Shown here in pieces: positions 46,801-50,605 of a stretch of 64,000 bases of DNA. The stretch spans positions 124,001-188,000 of the forward strand of contig CAUYUJ010003603.1 in assembly GCA_963575745.1 (NCBI GenBank), given 5' to 3'. The DNA is from Prorocentrum cordatum (lineage: Eukaryota > Sar > Dinophyceae > Prorocentrales > Prorocentraceae). Made by a program: the position numbers and the translations under genes. How positions within the stretch are numbered: the stretch's first letter is position 1; the number at the start of each line of letters is the position of its first letter. A model generated the notes under the pieces. That model did no database searches and was not told the origin of the DNA. It saw only the letters and a program-made list of their open reading frames with translations.

Positions 46801-48874
46801 GGGCGGCTGCAGCCAGGCTCGAAGTTTCCTGGAATGAGATCGGCAGGTCCCTCTCTACATGAGGAGGAGTCAAGAACAGTAGAGAATGGTCTGGTGACGA
46901 TTGATCGTGCTCTTTTGAGTATGTTTTTTTTGTTTGATTTTTGTTTCGCTTTCTTAGTTTTCTCCCAAGCTCCGCCTGTAGGAGGACATGCCCGACCTGA
47001 TCCTAGATGGGGCCGAGTAGATGGGGCCGGAGGATCGCGCCACATCGCCGATGCATCGCCGATGCGGCTCGATGTGGAGCCCGATTTGCTTCACGTCGAA
47101 GTTGCCGATGCATCGCCGACGGCGACGATGCATCGCCGGTGCATCACTGATGCATCAGCGATGCATCGGCGATACGGCGCGATCCTCCGACCCCATCTGC
47201 TCTGACCCCGTCTAGGAAGCCTCTACAGGCTGCGTCGTGATCGATGCTGGCATGAATCTGGGGCTCTTCGCGCTGCACCTGGCCCGCACGTGGACGCGGG
47301 GCAGCGGCGCCGGCGCCGGCGCGAGCGGAGGGGGCGGCGCCAGCGTGGCTGGCGTCACTTGTCTCGGTTTCGAGCCTTGCGCCGAGACTTACGATTTGGC
47401 GTTGCGCAACCTGCGGGAACAGGGCGTCCAGGTCGTGGACCATGGTGTGTCGTTGGCGGGGCTGTCTCCGAGCGTTCTGCCCCGAGCAGCCCAGGAGCCA
47501 GCAGCTTCAGAGGGGTTGGAGCATTCGGGGCTGCAGCACACCGTGCCCTGTGTGGTCGTTCACTGCTTCAACTTGGCTCTCTCGGACAAGGATTAAGTCG
47601 GGCATGTCCCAATACAGGACGAATCTTCAAAAATAGCAGAAAAAATCAGGAGACGATCTTTTTTGACTCCTTTTGACCATTGTGGGTCATTTTTTGGCTG
47701 TTTCTTATTTCTCTTCAAAGATCCGCCTGTAGGGAGGGAAACATGCCTGGCCTACGACAAGGACGAGGAGCTCGAGCTCTGCGTCCTGCCACACCTCTCG
47801 TCGAACTCCACCCTCAAGAGGCACAGGGCGGCAAAGGAGCGGCATCGGCACTCTGGCGCCTACGAGCAGCGATTGGTCGAGTTTTTCTTTGCAGAGGAGC
47901 GCGTGGAGAAGGTTCGAGTAGTGGATCGACTGCAAATCCCCAAGGGCTTGACGACTTTTCACCAATCGACTTGTGGGGATCGAGCCATATCCAAGTAAAT
48001 GCAGATAAACCCAGGTACATGCATATCAATCGAGCTAAATCCGGGAAAATCCAGGTAAATCCAGAGACCTTCAGGGACAGTTGGAGCAAATTGCGGCCGC
48101 TCTAGCGCGAGTCGAAGGACGGCAGAAGTCGTTAAGCCTCTTACGGACAAATTTGATTCACCCCAGAATCAAGGTTTTCGTCGAATCTACGGGAGAGGCG
48201 TAGAATGTTCGTAGATCGACGCGAACTCTGCGTATTGTCATAGGTTCGTCTGGCAGACCACAAATTTTGAGGTAAATGAATGCTGTAGTCGATCCCCCAC
48301 TCGAAAGGTGCAAGCCGTGAGCCTGGCATCGGTGCTGCGGCGCCTGCTGGGCGCGGCACTGCCGGGCGCTGTCGCCGATCCGATCGCGCACGTGGGCGCC
48401 GTCGGGCTCCTGAAGGTGGACGTGGAGGGTGCCGAGGCGGAGGTGCTGGCAGGCCTGGGCGAAGAGCACTGGCGGCTGATCTCCCGGATTGCGATGGAGG
48501 TCCACACCAGGGAGGCGCTGGAGGCAGTACAGACTCTGTTGTCCAAGTTCTTCTCTGGCGAGGTGAAGGTGGAGGAGCAGGACGACCTCGATGACCACTG
48601 GATGCTGTACGCCTGCGCGCGGAGCCTGCCAGAGTGCAGCGAATTTAGCCAGCCTGGCGCAGGGACGAAGCGGAGGCGCTTCATGCCCGACCCAGCGGAG
48701 GACAAATGCGCATCTCCCATCAGCCACATAATTCAACAGGAAGGTCAGACCTTGACAGGTCAAGTCGAGACTCACCACCAGCAGTGTTGTGGAAGGTCCC
48801 AGCACTGGTCCGCCTGCGGCGGGCGGCGACCGGGCGAACATGCGTGGAACCAGGCCAAAGATACAGCACAAAAG
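18451..48874 (+). CDS. Fused sterol-glucosyltransferase-like / FkbM methyltransferase gene, 14 exons
   Basis: Overall gene span; exons are listed separately. Joining 18451-18531, 19983-20289, 37359-37477, 37639-37706, 37890-38025, 40911-41090, 45310-45353, 45533-45908, 46072-46094, 46259-46415, 46726-46816, 47229-47590, 47762-47911 and 48308-48874 gives 2,661 nt (887 codons) with no stop. Residues 1 to about 480 follow the GT28/UGT80 sterol 3-beta-glucosyltransferase fold: N-terminal GSRGDVQP, then C-terminal VHHGGIGTT and DQPYWAERV, which bind the UDP-sugar in this family. Residues from about 520 follow the FkbM (Methyltransf_21) SAM-methyltransferase fold: VIDAGMNLGLF and LKVDVEGAE. The likely activities are glycosylation of a lipid or sterol-like acceptor and O-methylation; the substrate is unknown. 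The start codon and 3' end are not certain: the frame is open upstream of 18451, and exon 12 remains open to a TAA at 49559-49561. The intact frame argues against a pseudogene. Confidence 0.72.
18532..19982 (+). mobile_element. Intron 1: TIR-bounded insertion with CTCTC direct repeats, no AG acceptor
   Basis: This 1,451-bp intron (counting one CTCTC copy) lies between direct repeats CTCTC. Immediately inside the left repeat is TCGGGCGGACGGTGACG. The reverse complement of the right end reads TCGGGCGGGCGGTGACG, so the termini are inverted repeats with one difference in 17. No placement of the ends within the repeat gives GT/GC/GA...AG. The interior carries a degenerate GTGTGCCTGG minisatellite (about 18900-19020), a TA tract (19214-19244) and a short open frame (18661-18832) that I cannot assign. 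Confidence 0.6.
19983..20289 (+). CDS. Exon 2: GT N-terminal Rossmann-like domain
   Basis: Encodes AILASK...LRVTLVTHAELEHAL and ends AEWIAAALHAKDADVLV. RVTLVTHAE is the second beta-alpha unit of the GT28 N-terminal domain, expected about 15 residues after GDVQP as found here. The ADVLV segment matches the strand before the acceptor-binding region. The exon ends one base into a codon at a clean GT donor (20290, GTAATG). Confidence 0.8.
21601..21833 (+). repeat. 5' LTR
   Basis: 233 bp from TGTGGTTGTTGCAG to ATATTCCACA. It aligns with 33041-33347 through blocks such as GCCGCTGCTCTGG, CGCAGGGCCCTTGAG and TTGGCGCGCTGG, and through the last 40 bp (GTGTCTCTGCATT ... CCCGTA). Confidence 0.75.
21835..21861 (+). 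other. Primer-binding site resembling the initiator tRNA-Met 3' end and T-arm
   Basis: One base after the 5' LTR. It begins TGGCAGCGGA, one transition pair away from the copia PBS consensus TGGTAGCAGA, and ends GTTTCGATCC, the complement of GGATCGAAAC from the T-arm of eukaryotic initiator tRNA-Met. Confidence 0.55.
21965..23260 (+). pseudogene. gag-like region with remnant zinc knuckle
   Basis: Starts at the first ATG after the PBS (MENQADAQLPGEELPDD). Fragments in shifted frames read like the gag of dinoflagellate copia elements: VVNHINKAFAEHQDLGVPKA with FEKLLY (about 22480-22560), then AGYSRARQRLHNRKLRRG (about 22957-23010). GKTGRWARDC (about 23156-23185) looks like the end of a CCHC zinc knuckle. 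Several stops and shifts. A run of 20 T at 23236-23255 interrupts it. Confidence 0.5.
24960..25440 (+). pseudogene. copia integrase remnant
   Basis: A zinc-binding region precedes DKCDACEAHKRP. FNQVVDVGLI (about 25118-25155) carries the first Asp of the DDE core. After a frameshift near 25225, VVAVDPGTEFLG gives the second Asp and PRQNGQTERLEG the Glu. The order and spacing are those of the retroviral-type integrase core. Not functional as it stands, because of the frameshift. Confidence 0.65.
25500..26110 (+). pseudogene. Integrase C-terminal / linker region of the copia element
   Basis: About 25520-25757 encodes a run ending in DFHRAEDLLQAAMNALDC. About 25810-26040, in another frame, encodes ALWRASDEQMRSATQRE and IEMVNHYFHDLKIDLERTR. 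Both are recognisable from the stretch between the integrase core and RT in dinoflagellate copia polyproteins. One or more frame changes lie between them. Confidence 0.5.
26780..27340 (+). pseudogene. Reverse transcriptase remnant
   Basis: Reads KAWVRDVKSAFTRG (about 26968-27010; DVKSAF is the first catalytic Asp block of copia RT), then TEVYGLVSSPPGWRRSF (about 27112-27162), the copia YGLxxxPxxWR motif. The following IAIETFDLLGDG (about 27264-27300) stands where HVDDLLxxG is expected, so the catalytic DD pair is gone. At least two frame changes. Confidence 0.65.
27640..28215 (+). pseudogene. RNase H remnant
   Basis: TLAVDAKAMSEALFEAEWV (about 27776-27832) corresponds to the LAxEAxA block. 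VTMTDSKPLCD and EKRAVADIAII follow at the expected spacing. FPR-stop-LKPADGLPKLKG (about 28073-28130) matches the ADxLTK tail of copia RNase H, with one stop inside. Confidence 0.65.
28216..33040 (+). other. Unassigned internal region between RNase H and the 3' LTR
   Basis: 4.8 kb with several long open stretches on the + strand in changing frames: 28410-28870, 28867-29352, about 30246-30749, 30676-31011 and 31744-32673. Protein-like, charged, partly helical segments are visible, for example MALFDQLREKMRAAAVPEM and PTTFSSARAYSHDPIEDSD. I recognise no family. Autonomous copia elements normally have little coding sequence here, so this may be a captured gene, an extra ORF, or nested decayed elements. 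Confidence 0.45.
33041..33347 (+). repeat. 3' LTR, expanded by a CT microsatellite
   Basis: Begins TGTGGTTGTG and ends CATCCCACA. It is homologous to the 5' LTR and about 74 bp longer because of a CT-rich tract at 33198-33281. The preceding AAACAGAGGGGTACGAAC is a weak polypurine-tract candidate. Confidence 0.72.
33348..37340 (+). other. Distal part of intron 2: minisatellites and MITE-4 copies
   Basis: CCAAGA/GGCCCC blocks (34860-36330), MITE-4 copies (35550-35770, 35900-36065, 36695-36790). 33350-34850 and 36800-37340 show nothing recognisable apart from short G-rich motifs. Confidence 0.45.
35548..35774. mobile_element. MITE-4, full copy with about 10-bp TSD
   Basis: CAACTGCCAA flanks it at about 35543-35552 and 35765-35774. 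The left part has TTGTTTTGCCGATCGGCGCG and the right part CCCAATGTCGAAACGCC. The outer ends pair weakly as inverted repeats. Other copies: 35900-36065 (left half), 36695-36790 (right half), 49905-50110 and 56735-56965. Confidence 0.6.
37359..37477 (+). CDS. Exon 3: GT acceptor-side segment
   Basis: Encodes GGFSMAVVYHLAERLGAPWVCASPALVPYAAPPDFEKHFK in two parts: YHLAERLGAPWVCASP, the helix-strand pair conserved in this GT family, and LVPYAAPPDFEKHF. It begins after GGTAG at 37358 and ends at AAG. The next in-frame residues are TDFPELHAAIL of exon 4, as expected for the family. Confidence 0.8.
37478..37638 (+). mobile_element. Intron 3: short intron with AAGA[TC]C direct repeats and inverted ends
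   Basis: AAGATC (37475-37480) and AAGACC (37636-37641) flank about 160 bp. The inner ends are inverted: GGCCCCGTTGACAGGGACGT on the left, and GCCCCCGTGAACGGGGACGT as the reverse complement of the right. Frame is kept by joining AAG to ACC, leaving AT...AG ends, which is not a usual dinoflagellate pair. The exact boundary is uncertain. Confidence 0.5.
37639..37706 (+). CDS. Exon 4: GT segment TDFPELHAAIL...WTWQH
   Basis: Encodes TDFPELHAAILAG and PGWTWQH. In this GT family a W-x-x-V/I-x-HW-WPLF stretch follows a substrate-side helix. The exon supplies its first half and exon 5 the second half (IGSWLWPLFT). It ends in the direct repeat CACAT. Confidence 0.72.
37707..37889 (+). mobile_element. 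Intron 4: introner of the GCGACGCAGAAA family
   Basis: Lies between CACAT at 37702-37706 and CACAT at 37885-37889. The ends read AGCGACG on the left and CGTCGCT on the right. About 175 bp of it aligns with intron 6b (45354-45532), sharing blocks such as TGCCCGCGTAAG and CCCGCGTGAGCCGCGG. No AG falls at the repeat. An AG at 37865 would give a longer in-frame exon 5 if a GA donor at 37707 is used, so the true ends need cDNA. Confidence 0.6.
37890..38025 (+). CDS. Exon 5: GT linker (WLWPLFTDNHALFRENLLGLPP)
   Basis: Encodes IGSWLWPLFTDNHALF, RENLLGLPPVPGYDEADSL and LPQIGGATGWV. WPLFT...R...LGLPP is typical just before the inter-domain linker of sterol-GT-like enzymes. The donor is GA (38026, GAGCGA), and the direct repeat GGAGCG (38025-38030) recurs at 40910-40915. 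Joined to exon 6 it reads GWVERASLPPGAAVCGAW, with no missing segment. Confidence 0.75.
38455..38755. repeat. CTC/TCC triplet tract, about 300 bp
   Basis: Pyrimidine-only, within intron 5. Apparent poly-Ser/Leu/Pro ORFs here are artefacts. Confidence 0.95.
39515..39665. mobile_element. MITE-2 copy (left-truncated)
   Basis: The right end GGCGCGATCCTCCGACCCC and CATCTAGGAGGCCTC are as in other MITE-2 copies. The core has GATGCATCACCGACGTCGACG. Confidence 0.6.
39938..40195. mobile_element. MITE-2 copy, full length
   Basis: The left arm AGTAGATGGGGCCAGAGGAT and right arm CGTCCGACCCCATCCACTC are inverted. The core is built of CATCGCCGATG units. Confidence 0.7.
40243..40797. mobile_element. Foldback element 3, 555 bp, two nested hairpins
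   Basis: The outer arms of about 70 bp are inverted: GAAGATAACTATGCACATAC on the left, and GAAGAGAACTATGCACATAC as the reverse complement of the right. Inner arms at about 40465-40515 and 40545-40600 also pair (GGCGCC..AAAAAACCAGACCC with its complement). It ends about 15 bp before the GGA tract that leads into exon 6. Confidence 0.7.
40812..40905. repeat. GGA tract adjoining the exon 6 acceptor
   Basis: Purine-only; only CCTCAG separates it from exon 6. There is no polypyrimidine tract before this AG. Confidence 0.85.
40911..41090 (+). CDS. Exon 6: start of GT C-terminal domain (PFYVGFGSMG)
   Basis: Encodes ERASLPPGAAVCGAWAP, then LQAPLAAFLAG and GGPFYVGFGSMGRAGWVQEP. CGAW...(Y)VGFGSM marks the start of the C-terminal, nucleotide-sugar-binding domain of sterol-GT-like enzymes. 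CAG|GAG acceptor; GTGGGT donor at 41091. Partial copies of its 3' half lie downstream at 41483-41511 and 41576-41655. Confidence 0.85.
41100..41345 (+). repeat. Repeat 7, copy without insertion
   Basis: AGTGGCGAAGCGTC, CGACATGTTCT, GGGTTCTAGGAACATGTCGT and GACGGTCGGTCCCTGC align with 59900-60300, which carries an IE element at the corresponding point. Confidence 0.65.
41483..41660 (+). repeat. Duplicated exon-6 fragments with a MITE-1 arm between them
   Basis: 41483-41511 repeats GGGCGGGCTGGGTGCAGGAG of exon 6. 41512-41575 is a MITE-1 left arm. 41576-41655 repeats about 80 bp of exon 6, coding PFYAGFGSMGRAGWVQEP with one extra G upstream that shifts the frame. These are non-coding copies unless alternatively spliced. 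Confidence 0.75.
41826..42030. mobile_element. MITE-1, complete hairpin with GTGGG TSD
   Basis: The left end TAGGGGAACAAACAGTGACA and right end TGTCATTTTTCGTTCCCCTA are inverted. The second stem is GGTCCGCGCGGATTCC with GGAATCCGCGCGGACC. GTGGG flanks both sides. This is the reference copy for intron 7. Confidence 0.8.
42280..42490. mobile_element. MITE-2 copy, full length
   Basis: CCGAGTAGATGGGATCGGAG on the left, inverted to CCGACCCCATCTACTCGG on the right, around GATGCATCACCGATGC units. Confidence 0.75.
42862..42985. mobile_element. MITE-2 copy, internally deleted
   Basis: AGATGGGGTCGGAATAGATG on the left and GATCTACTCGGACCTAATCT on the right. The shared centre GCGGCTCGATGTAGAGCCC is shortened. 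Confidence 0.6.
43328..43512. mobile_element. MITE-5 hairpin, copy 1
   Basis: The outer arms GAACGAAAGGGGGGGATAGG and TATCCCCCCCTTTCGTC are inverted. The second hairpin GGCGCCTCCGGCGCC lies in the middle. Nearly the same as 59076-59275. Confidence 0.75.
43540..43800 (+). repeat. CTTGCAGGATC / TTGACCCGGGT repeat, also at 45140-45280
   Basis: Both places share CTTGCAGGATCTTGCA-type and GACTGACCCGGGTTTG, GCATTGACCCGGGTCAG-like strings, and both are near TTTAGTGGCCTTTAGCGGC blocks, in permuted order. Confidence 0.55.
43980..44620 (+). repeat. GGGGCCTCTTGG minisatellite block
   Basis: Largest block of the dispersed family (about 640 bp). It contains a GCGGAAGAGGCGAG...ATGGGAAATCAGTGAT unit also seen near 12800. 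Confidence 0.65.
45310..45353 (+). CDS. Exon 6b: 44-nt GT exon (QDPGAVLKVVVDTA)
   Basis: The short exon reads QDPGAVLKVVVDTA plus two bases. It lies between a pyrimidine-rich CTTTTCAG acceptor and an AG|GTGGGC donor. The helix-like sequence fits the ...LLxALxxxGxRxV segment that follows GFGSM in this family, and it restores frame to exon 7 (AG + G TGG ATG). Confidence 0.65.
45354..45532 (+). mobile_element. Intron 6b: introner (GT-AG), same family as intron 4
   Basis: 179 bp between AGGTGG repeats (45352-45357 and 45531-45536), GTGGGC...CTGAG. The inverted ends are GCGAGGCAGAAA on the left and GCGACGGGCAGAAA as the reverse complement of the right. Homologous to intron 4 over its length, by eye about 70% identical. 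Confidence 0.65.
45533..45908 (+). CDS. Exon 7: GT catalytic C-terminal core (HHGGIGTT, DQPYWAERV)
   Basis: Encodes WMKLGVVVMVHMVEGL, then ALLCYTDVCHCSLLPECSA, AVHHGGIGTTIAALRAGIPQ, LIVPIAFDQPYWAERV and GALGVGDSLQMDELTV. In UGT80-type sterol glucosyltransferases the HHGG-GTT loop contacts the diphosphate and the DQ pair binds the sugar; all are intact. The last codon used is GAT at 45906-45908, inside the direct repeat TGATG. Confidence 0.92.
45909..46071 (+). mobile_element. Intron 7: MITE-1 copy inserted at TGATG
   Basis: TGATG (45905-45909 and 46068-46072) flanks a hairpin element. The left end GAAGAGGAAACAACGCC pairs with the right end GCTTGTGTTCTTGCTCTTC, and the core contains paired GATCTGCGCTGG/CCCAGCGCAGATC arms. 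The same family occurs at 41826-42030 and 10505-10645. Excision at the repeat gives SAD|GARAAASRL. A GT...AG alternative (45909-46029, ending GCCCAG) is also in frame but adds about 14 residues encoded by the element. Confidence 0.6.
46072..46094 (+). CDS. Exon 7b: GT micro-exon (GARAAAS)
   Basis: Encodes GARAAAS plus AG of the next codon. With exon 8 this reads GARAAASRLGAQIRAADGV, the usual C-terminal helix of the family (xxAAxLGxxIRAEDGV). The start depends on how intron 7 is removed: 46030 if the AG at 46028-46029 is used. The donor is GC (46095), AGCAG|GCTCAC. Confidence 0.6.
46095..46258 (+). mobile_element. Intron 7b: GC-AG introner with CAGGCT repeats
   Basis: 164 bp between CAGGCT repeats (46092-46097 and 46256-46261). 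The left end CCACCAAACCACCCCAACCC pairs with the right end, whose reverse complement reads CTACCAGACCACCTCAACCC. The ends are GCTCAC...CACAG. Confidence 0.65.
46259..46415 (+). CDS. Exon 8: fusion exon, GT tail joined to FkbM start
   Basis: Encodes LGAQIRAADGVGAAVSAIL (end of the GT domain), a linker of about 20 residues, and then ARRVALHPGDGAPR, which continues in exon 9 as VWARCPGEVQYVHSEI. The latter corresponds to the strand pair at the N-terminus of FkbM methyltransferases (V-x-L-P-x-G...V...EVxYxxxEI). Because both domains meet in one exon, the fusion does not rest on splicing assumptions between separate genes. Confidence 0.78.
46416..46725 (+). mobile_element. Intron 8: TIR element, GT-AG, GGTCTG direct repeats
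   Basis: 310 bp between GGTCTG repeats (46415-46420 and 46725-46730). The left end GGGCGTTGCGTAATGGGGGG and the reverse complement of the right end, GGGCGTGGCTTCATGGGGGG, are inverted repeats that continue as GTCAT...GTGGGGGGG. A partial IE-family sequence (left end about 46475) is nested inside. Confidence 0.65.
46726..46816 (+). CDS. Exon 9: FkbM N-terminal segment (GEVQYVHSEI)
   Basis: Encodes VWARCPGEVQYVHSEI and ASRACYGDVGRLQP. This matches the region of FkbM proteins that precedes SAM motif I. The codon for the following Gly is split G|GC with exon 10, giving LQPGCVVIDAG. AAG|GTC acceptor; GC donor at 46817. Confidence 0.8.
46817..47228 (+). mobile_element. Intron 9: composite GC-AG intron made of an IE copy plus a MITE-2 copy
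   Basis: Lies between CAGGCT repeats (46814-46819 and 47226-47231). Its first part (about 46838-47003) is an IE-family element; the left end is degraded and the right end reads CCTGTAGGAGGACATGCCCG. Its second part (about 47003-47226) is MITE-2, and the MITE-2 terminus supplies the sequence up to the CTACAG acceptor. Confidence 0.65.
47229..47590 (+). CDS. Exon 10: FkbM SAM-binding core (VIDAGMNLGLF)
   Basis: Encodes CVVIDAGMNLGLFALHLARTW, a Gly/Ala/Ser-rich loop, VTCLGFEPCAETYDLALRNL and later VVVHCFNLALSDK. VIDAGxNxG is SAM motif I. FEP is motif II (the acidic residue contacts the ribose). The NLALSDKD stretch matches the FkbM N-x-AL-x-D-x-x-G element. The Gly-rich insert (about residues 24-40 of the exon) is longer than usual. 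The exon ends at AAG before a GA donor. Confidence 0.9.
47591..47761 (+). mobile_element. Intron 10: complete IE-family introner, GA-AG, 8-bp TSD
   Basis: 171 bp between perfect 8-bp direct repeats GACAAGGA (47585-47592 and 47756-47763). The left TIR AAGTCGGGCATGTCCC...TACAGG pairs with the right end CCTGTAGGGAGGGAAACATG. Related copies lie at 13553-13697, 46838-47003 and 60088-60249. Ends GATTAA...CAAG. Confidence 0.78.
47762..47911 (+). CDS. Exon 11: FkbM middle segment
   Basis: Encodes DEELELCVLPHLSSNSTL, then KRHRAAKERHRHSGAYEQRL and VEFFFAEERVEK. ELxLxxxPxxxxNSTL is the strand-loop after motif III in FkbM methyltransferases (usually xFYPxxPGNST). Clean phase-0 exon: acceptor AAG|GAC, donor AAG|GTT. 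Confidence 0.82.
47912..48307 (+). mobile_element. Intron 11: TIR element, GT-AG, AAGGT repeats
   Basis: 396 bp. The left end TTCGAGTAGTGGATCGACTG and the reverse complement of the right end, TTCGAGTGGGGGATCGACTA, are inverted repeats. AAGGT is present at both exon junctions. The middle contains short repeats of GTAAATCCAG (about 48000-48065). Confidence 0.65.
48308..48874 (+). CDS. Exon 12: FkbM C-terminus (LKVDVEGAE)
   Basis: Encodes VQAVSLASVLRRLLGAALPG, VGLLKVDVEGAEAEVLAGL, GEEHWRLISRIAMEVHTREA and DDHWMLYACARSLPE. LLKVDVEGAE is the signature C-terminal motif of FkbM methyltransferases; HWMLYA closes the domain. About 70 further residues follow without recognisable homology. The exon is ended here at a strong AAAAG|GTAAGA donor (48875). 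If that is not used, the frame continues to TAA at 49559-49561. Confidence 0.85.
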
Positions 48875-49904
48875 GTAAGATTTCTGGGCGACAGCACTGT
48901 GTTGGGGGGAACACCTATGTTGCATCCAAGTGTTGTTCCGAGCTGGGGTGAGGTCCGCGCTCAGGGGCCATCGGCCCGAACGCCCGCGAGTGCGTTCCTT
49001 CCCTTACCTGCCGAGTGGGGCTGCGCAGCTTGCCTGGGGGTCCCAGCCTCCTCTGCCCCGGCGAGGGGGAGCCTGCGGCGTCGTGGGGGCCCCTGCGGGG
49101 AGCGGGCCCGCGGGGGCCCTGCCGAGGCGGTGGGCGGCTTCCGAGATGTGGAAGAGCGGTTTCTGATGCTGCTGGCCAGGGGGGGGGTCCACCCCCCCCG
49201 CCCTTGCCCCGAAACGAGGGGGCGGGGTCTGGACCCCCCCCGTCAAGATTACTCATTATTGGGGCGGGGTCCTGACCATTCCCGCCCCCCCCAAGGCGAG
49301 GAGGAGGAGGAGGAGGAGGAGGAGGACGACGACGACGGCGGTGGCGGCGGCGGCGGCTTCATCAGCGCCTCTTGGGGATCTCTCGGTCGGGAGCACTTGG
49401 AGATCCTCTCGGAGGCCTCTGGCATTCTCTGCAATGTGTCGTGGCAGTTTGGCACCACTACACGAGCATGTGTGTGCGTGTGCATGTCTGGAGCCCGTCT
49501 GTCTCTTGGGGGGCGCCTTGTGGGTCCTGAAGCTATCATGGGGGGCTTTGGGGTCGTGTAAGGGAGGGTATTGGGCAATTCGGGGGTGCACAGGGGCCAT
49601 CACGGGGGCCTGGATGCTGTCTCGGACCCGTATGAAGCCATATTGGGCCCGCTTGTTTTGGAAGGCTCGGTTGACAGATGCCAGGTCAAATTGAATGGTT
49701 TGCACGTGAACGGCGGGATCGATCTGGAAAGATCGGTGCGACCTGGTGGCGCAAGGGAAGTGAGCAAGCTTTGAGGCACTGTGCGACGGGGGAGTGGAGG
49801 GGGAGGGAGAAGGGAGTGAGGAAATGGACGCTCTCTGCGTCTGCAAGCAGGACTTCACGAACGCATTTTCGCCGTCTTGTGGGATACGTGCAATCCAGGG
49901 GGGT

Positions 49905-50305
49905 GGTCGTTGTTTTATTAATTTGTTTGCCGATCGGCTCGGGCCCTCGCACCCCCCCCCCTCCCCCCCCTCCCAGTGGAGTAGATCTTGGCTGTTCTTG
50001 GCGCCTGCTTCGAGCAGGTGGAGGCTTCCCTCATAGGACGCACTGTTGCAAACAGTCGTGGTAAGCAGAGGTCCGGAGCCAGACGCCCCCCCTCCCTCCC
50101 CTTTTCAGGAGCGAGAGAAGGACGTACAAATACATGACTCCACGTTGGTTTCGAGAGTATGCATTGCGCGAATGTTTGTATCACGCGGACGGTCTCGCGG
50201 ATTGATGGGCCGTGTTCATGTACATGGTTGGGCGCGCACGTCCTCCGTGGGCTCCCTGCCCTTCCGCCCAATGTCGAGACGCCGGGTAAGAGAACGCTCA
50301 CGAGC
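49905..50305. mobile_element. MITE-4 copy, interrupted
   Basis: The left part 49905-50105 matches the other copies (TTTGCCGATCGGCTCGGGCC, AGCAGAGGTCCGGAGCC). The right end (CCGCCCAATGTCGAGACGCC) lies at about 50262, after roughly 150 bp of unrelated sequence. Confidence 0.55.
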
Positions 50306-50429
50306 TGGTTCGGTCAGAGCTTCACGCGTGAAAGCGCTGCGAGCCAGCCATCCAATCTTGCCGACGAGGTCACGCGCGGCCTCAGGGCATTCTGCGTGCG
50401 CGCGGGCTCCCAGCCGATACAGTAATCGC

Positions 50430-50605
50430 TCAGCAGGGGGCAGAAACACACAGACGCAATGAATCGTCGACTCCCAGGAACATATCGGAAAATGTGGGGA
50501 GATATGGGGGGGAACACGACAACCCAGAACATATGGGAAAATATGGGGAAAGCGGTTATTTGTGTGTATTTGGCTGTGTGTCCTTGGGCCCCTTGAATCG
50601 CATGC
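50430..50605 (+). repeat. Dispersed repeat, second copy at 39290-39475
   Basis: Both share AAACACACAGACRCAAT, TCGTCGAYYCCCAGGAA and TGTGTGTCC.TGGGCCCCTT. No terminal structure seen. Confidence 0.55.

Noticed and set aside
41483-47230. CRISPR-like array from the regularly spaced GATGCATCGCC repeats
   Set aside because: The repeats are palindromic cores of MITE-2 with no unique spacers of constant length, in a eukaryotic genome.
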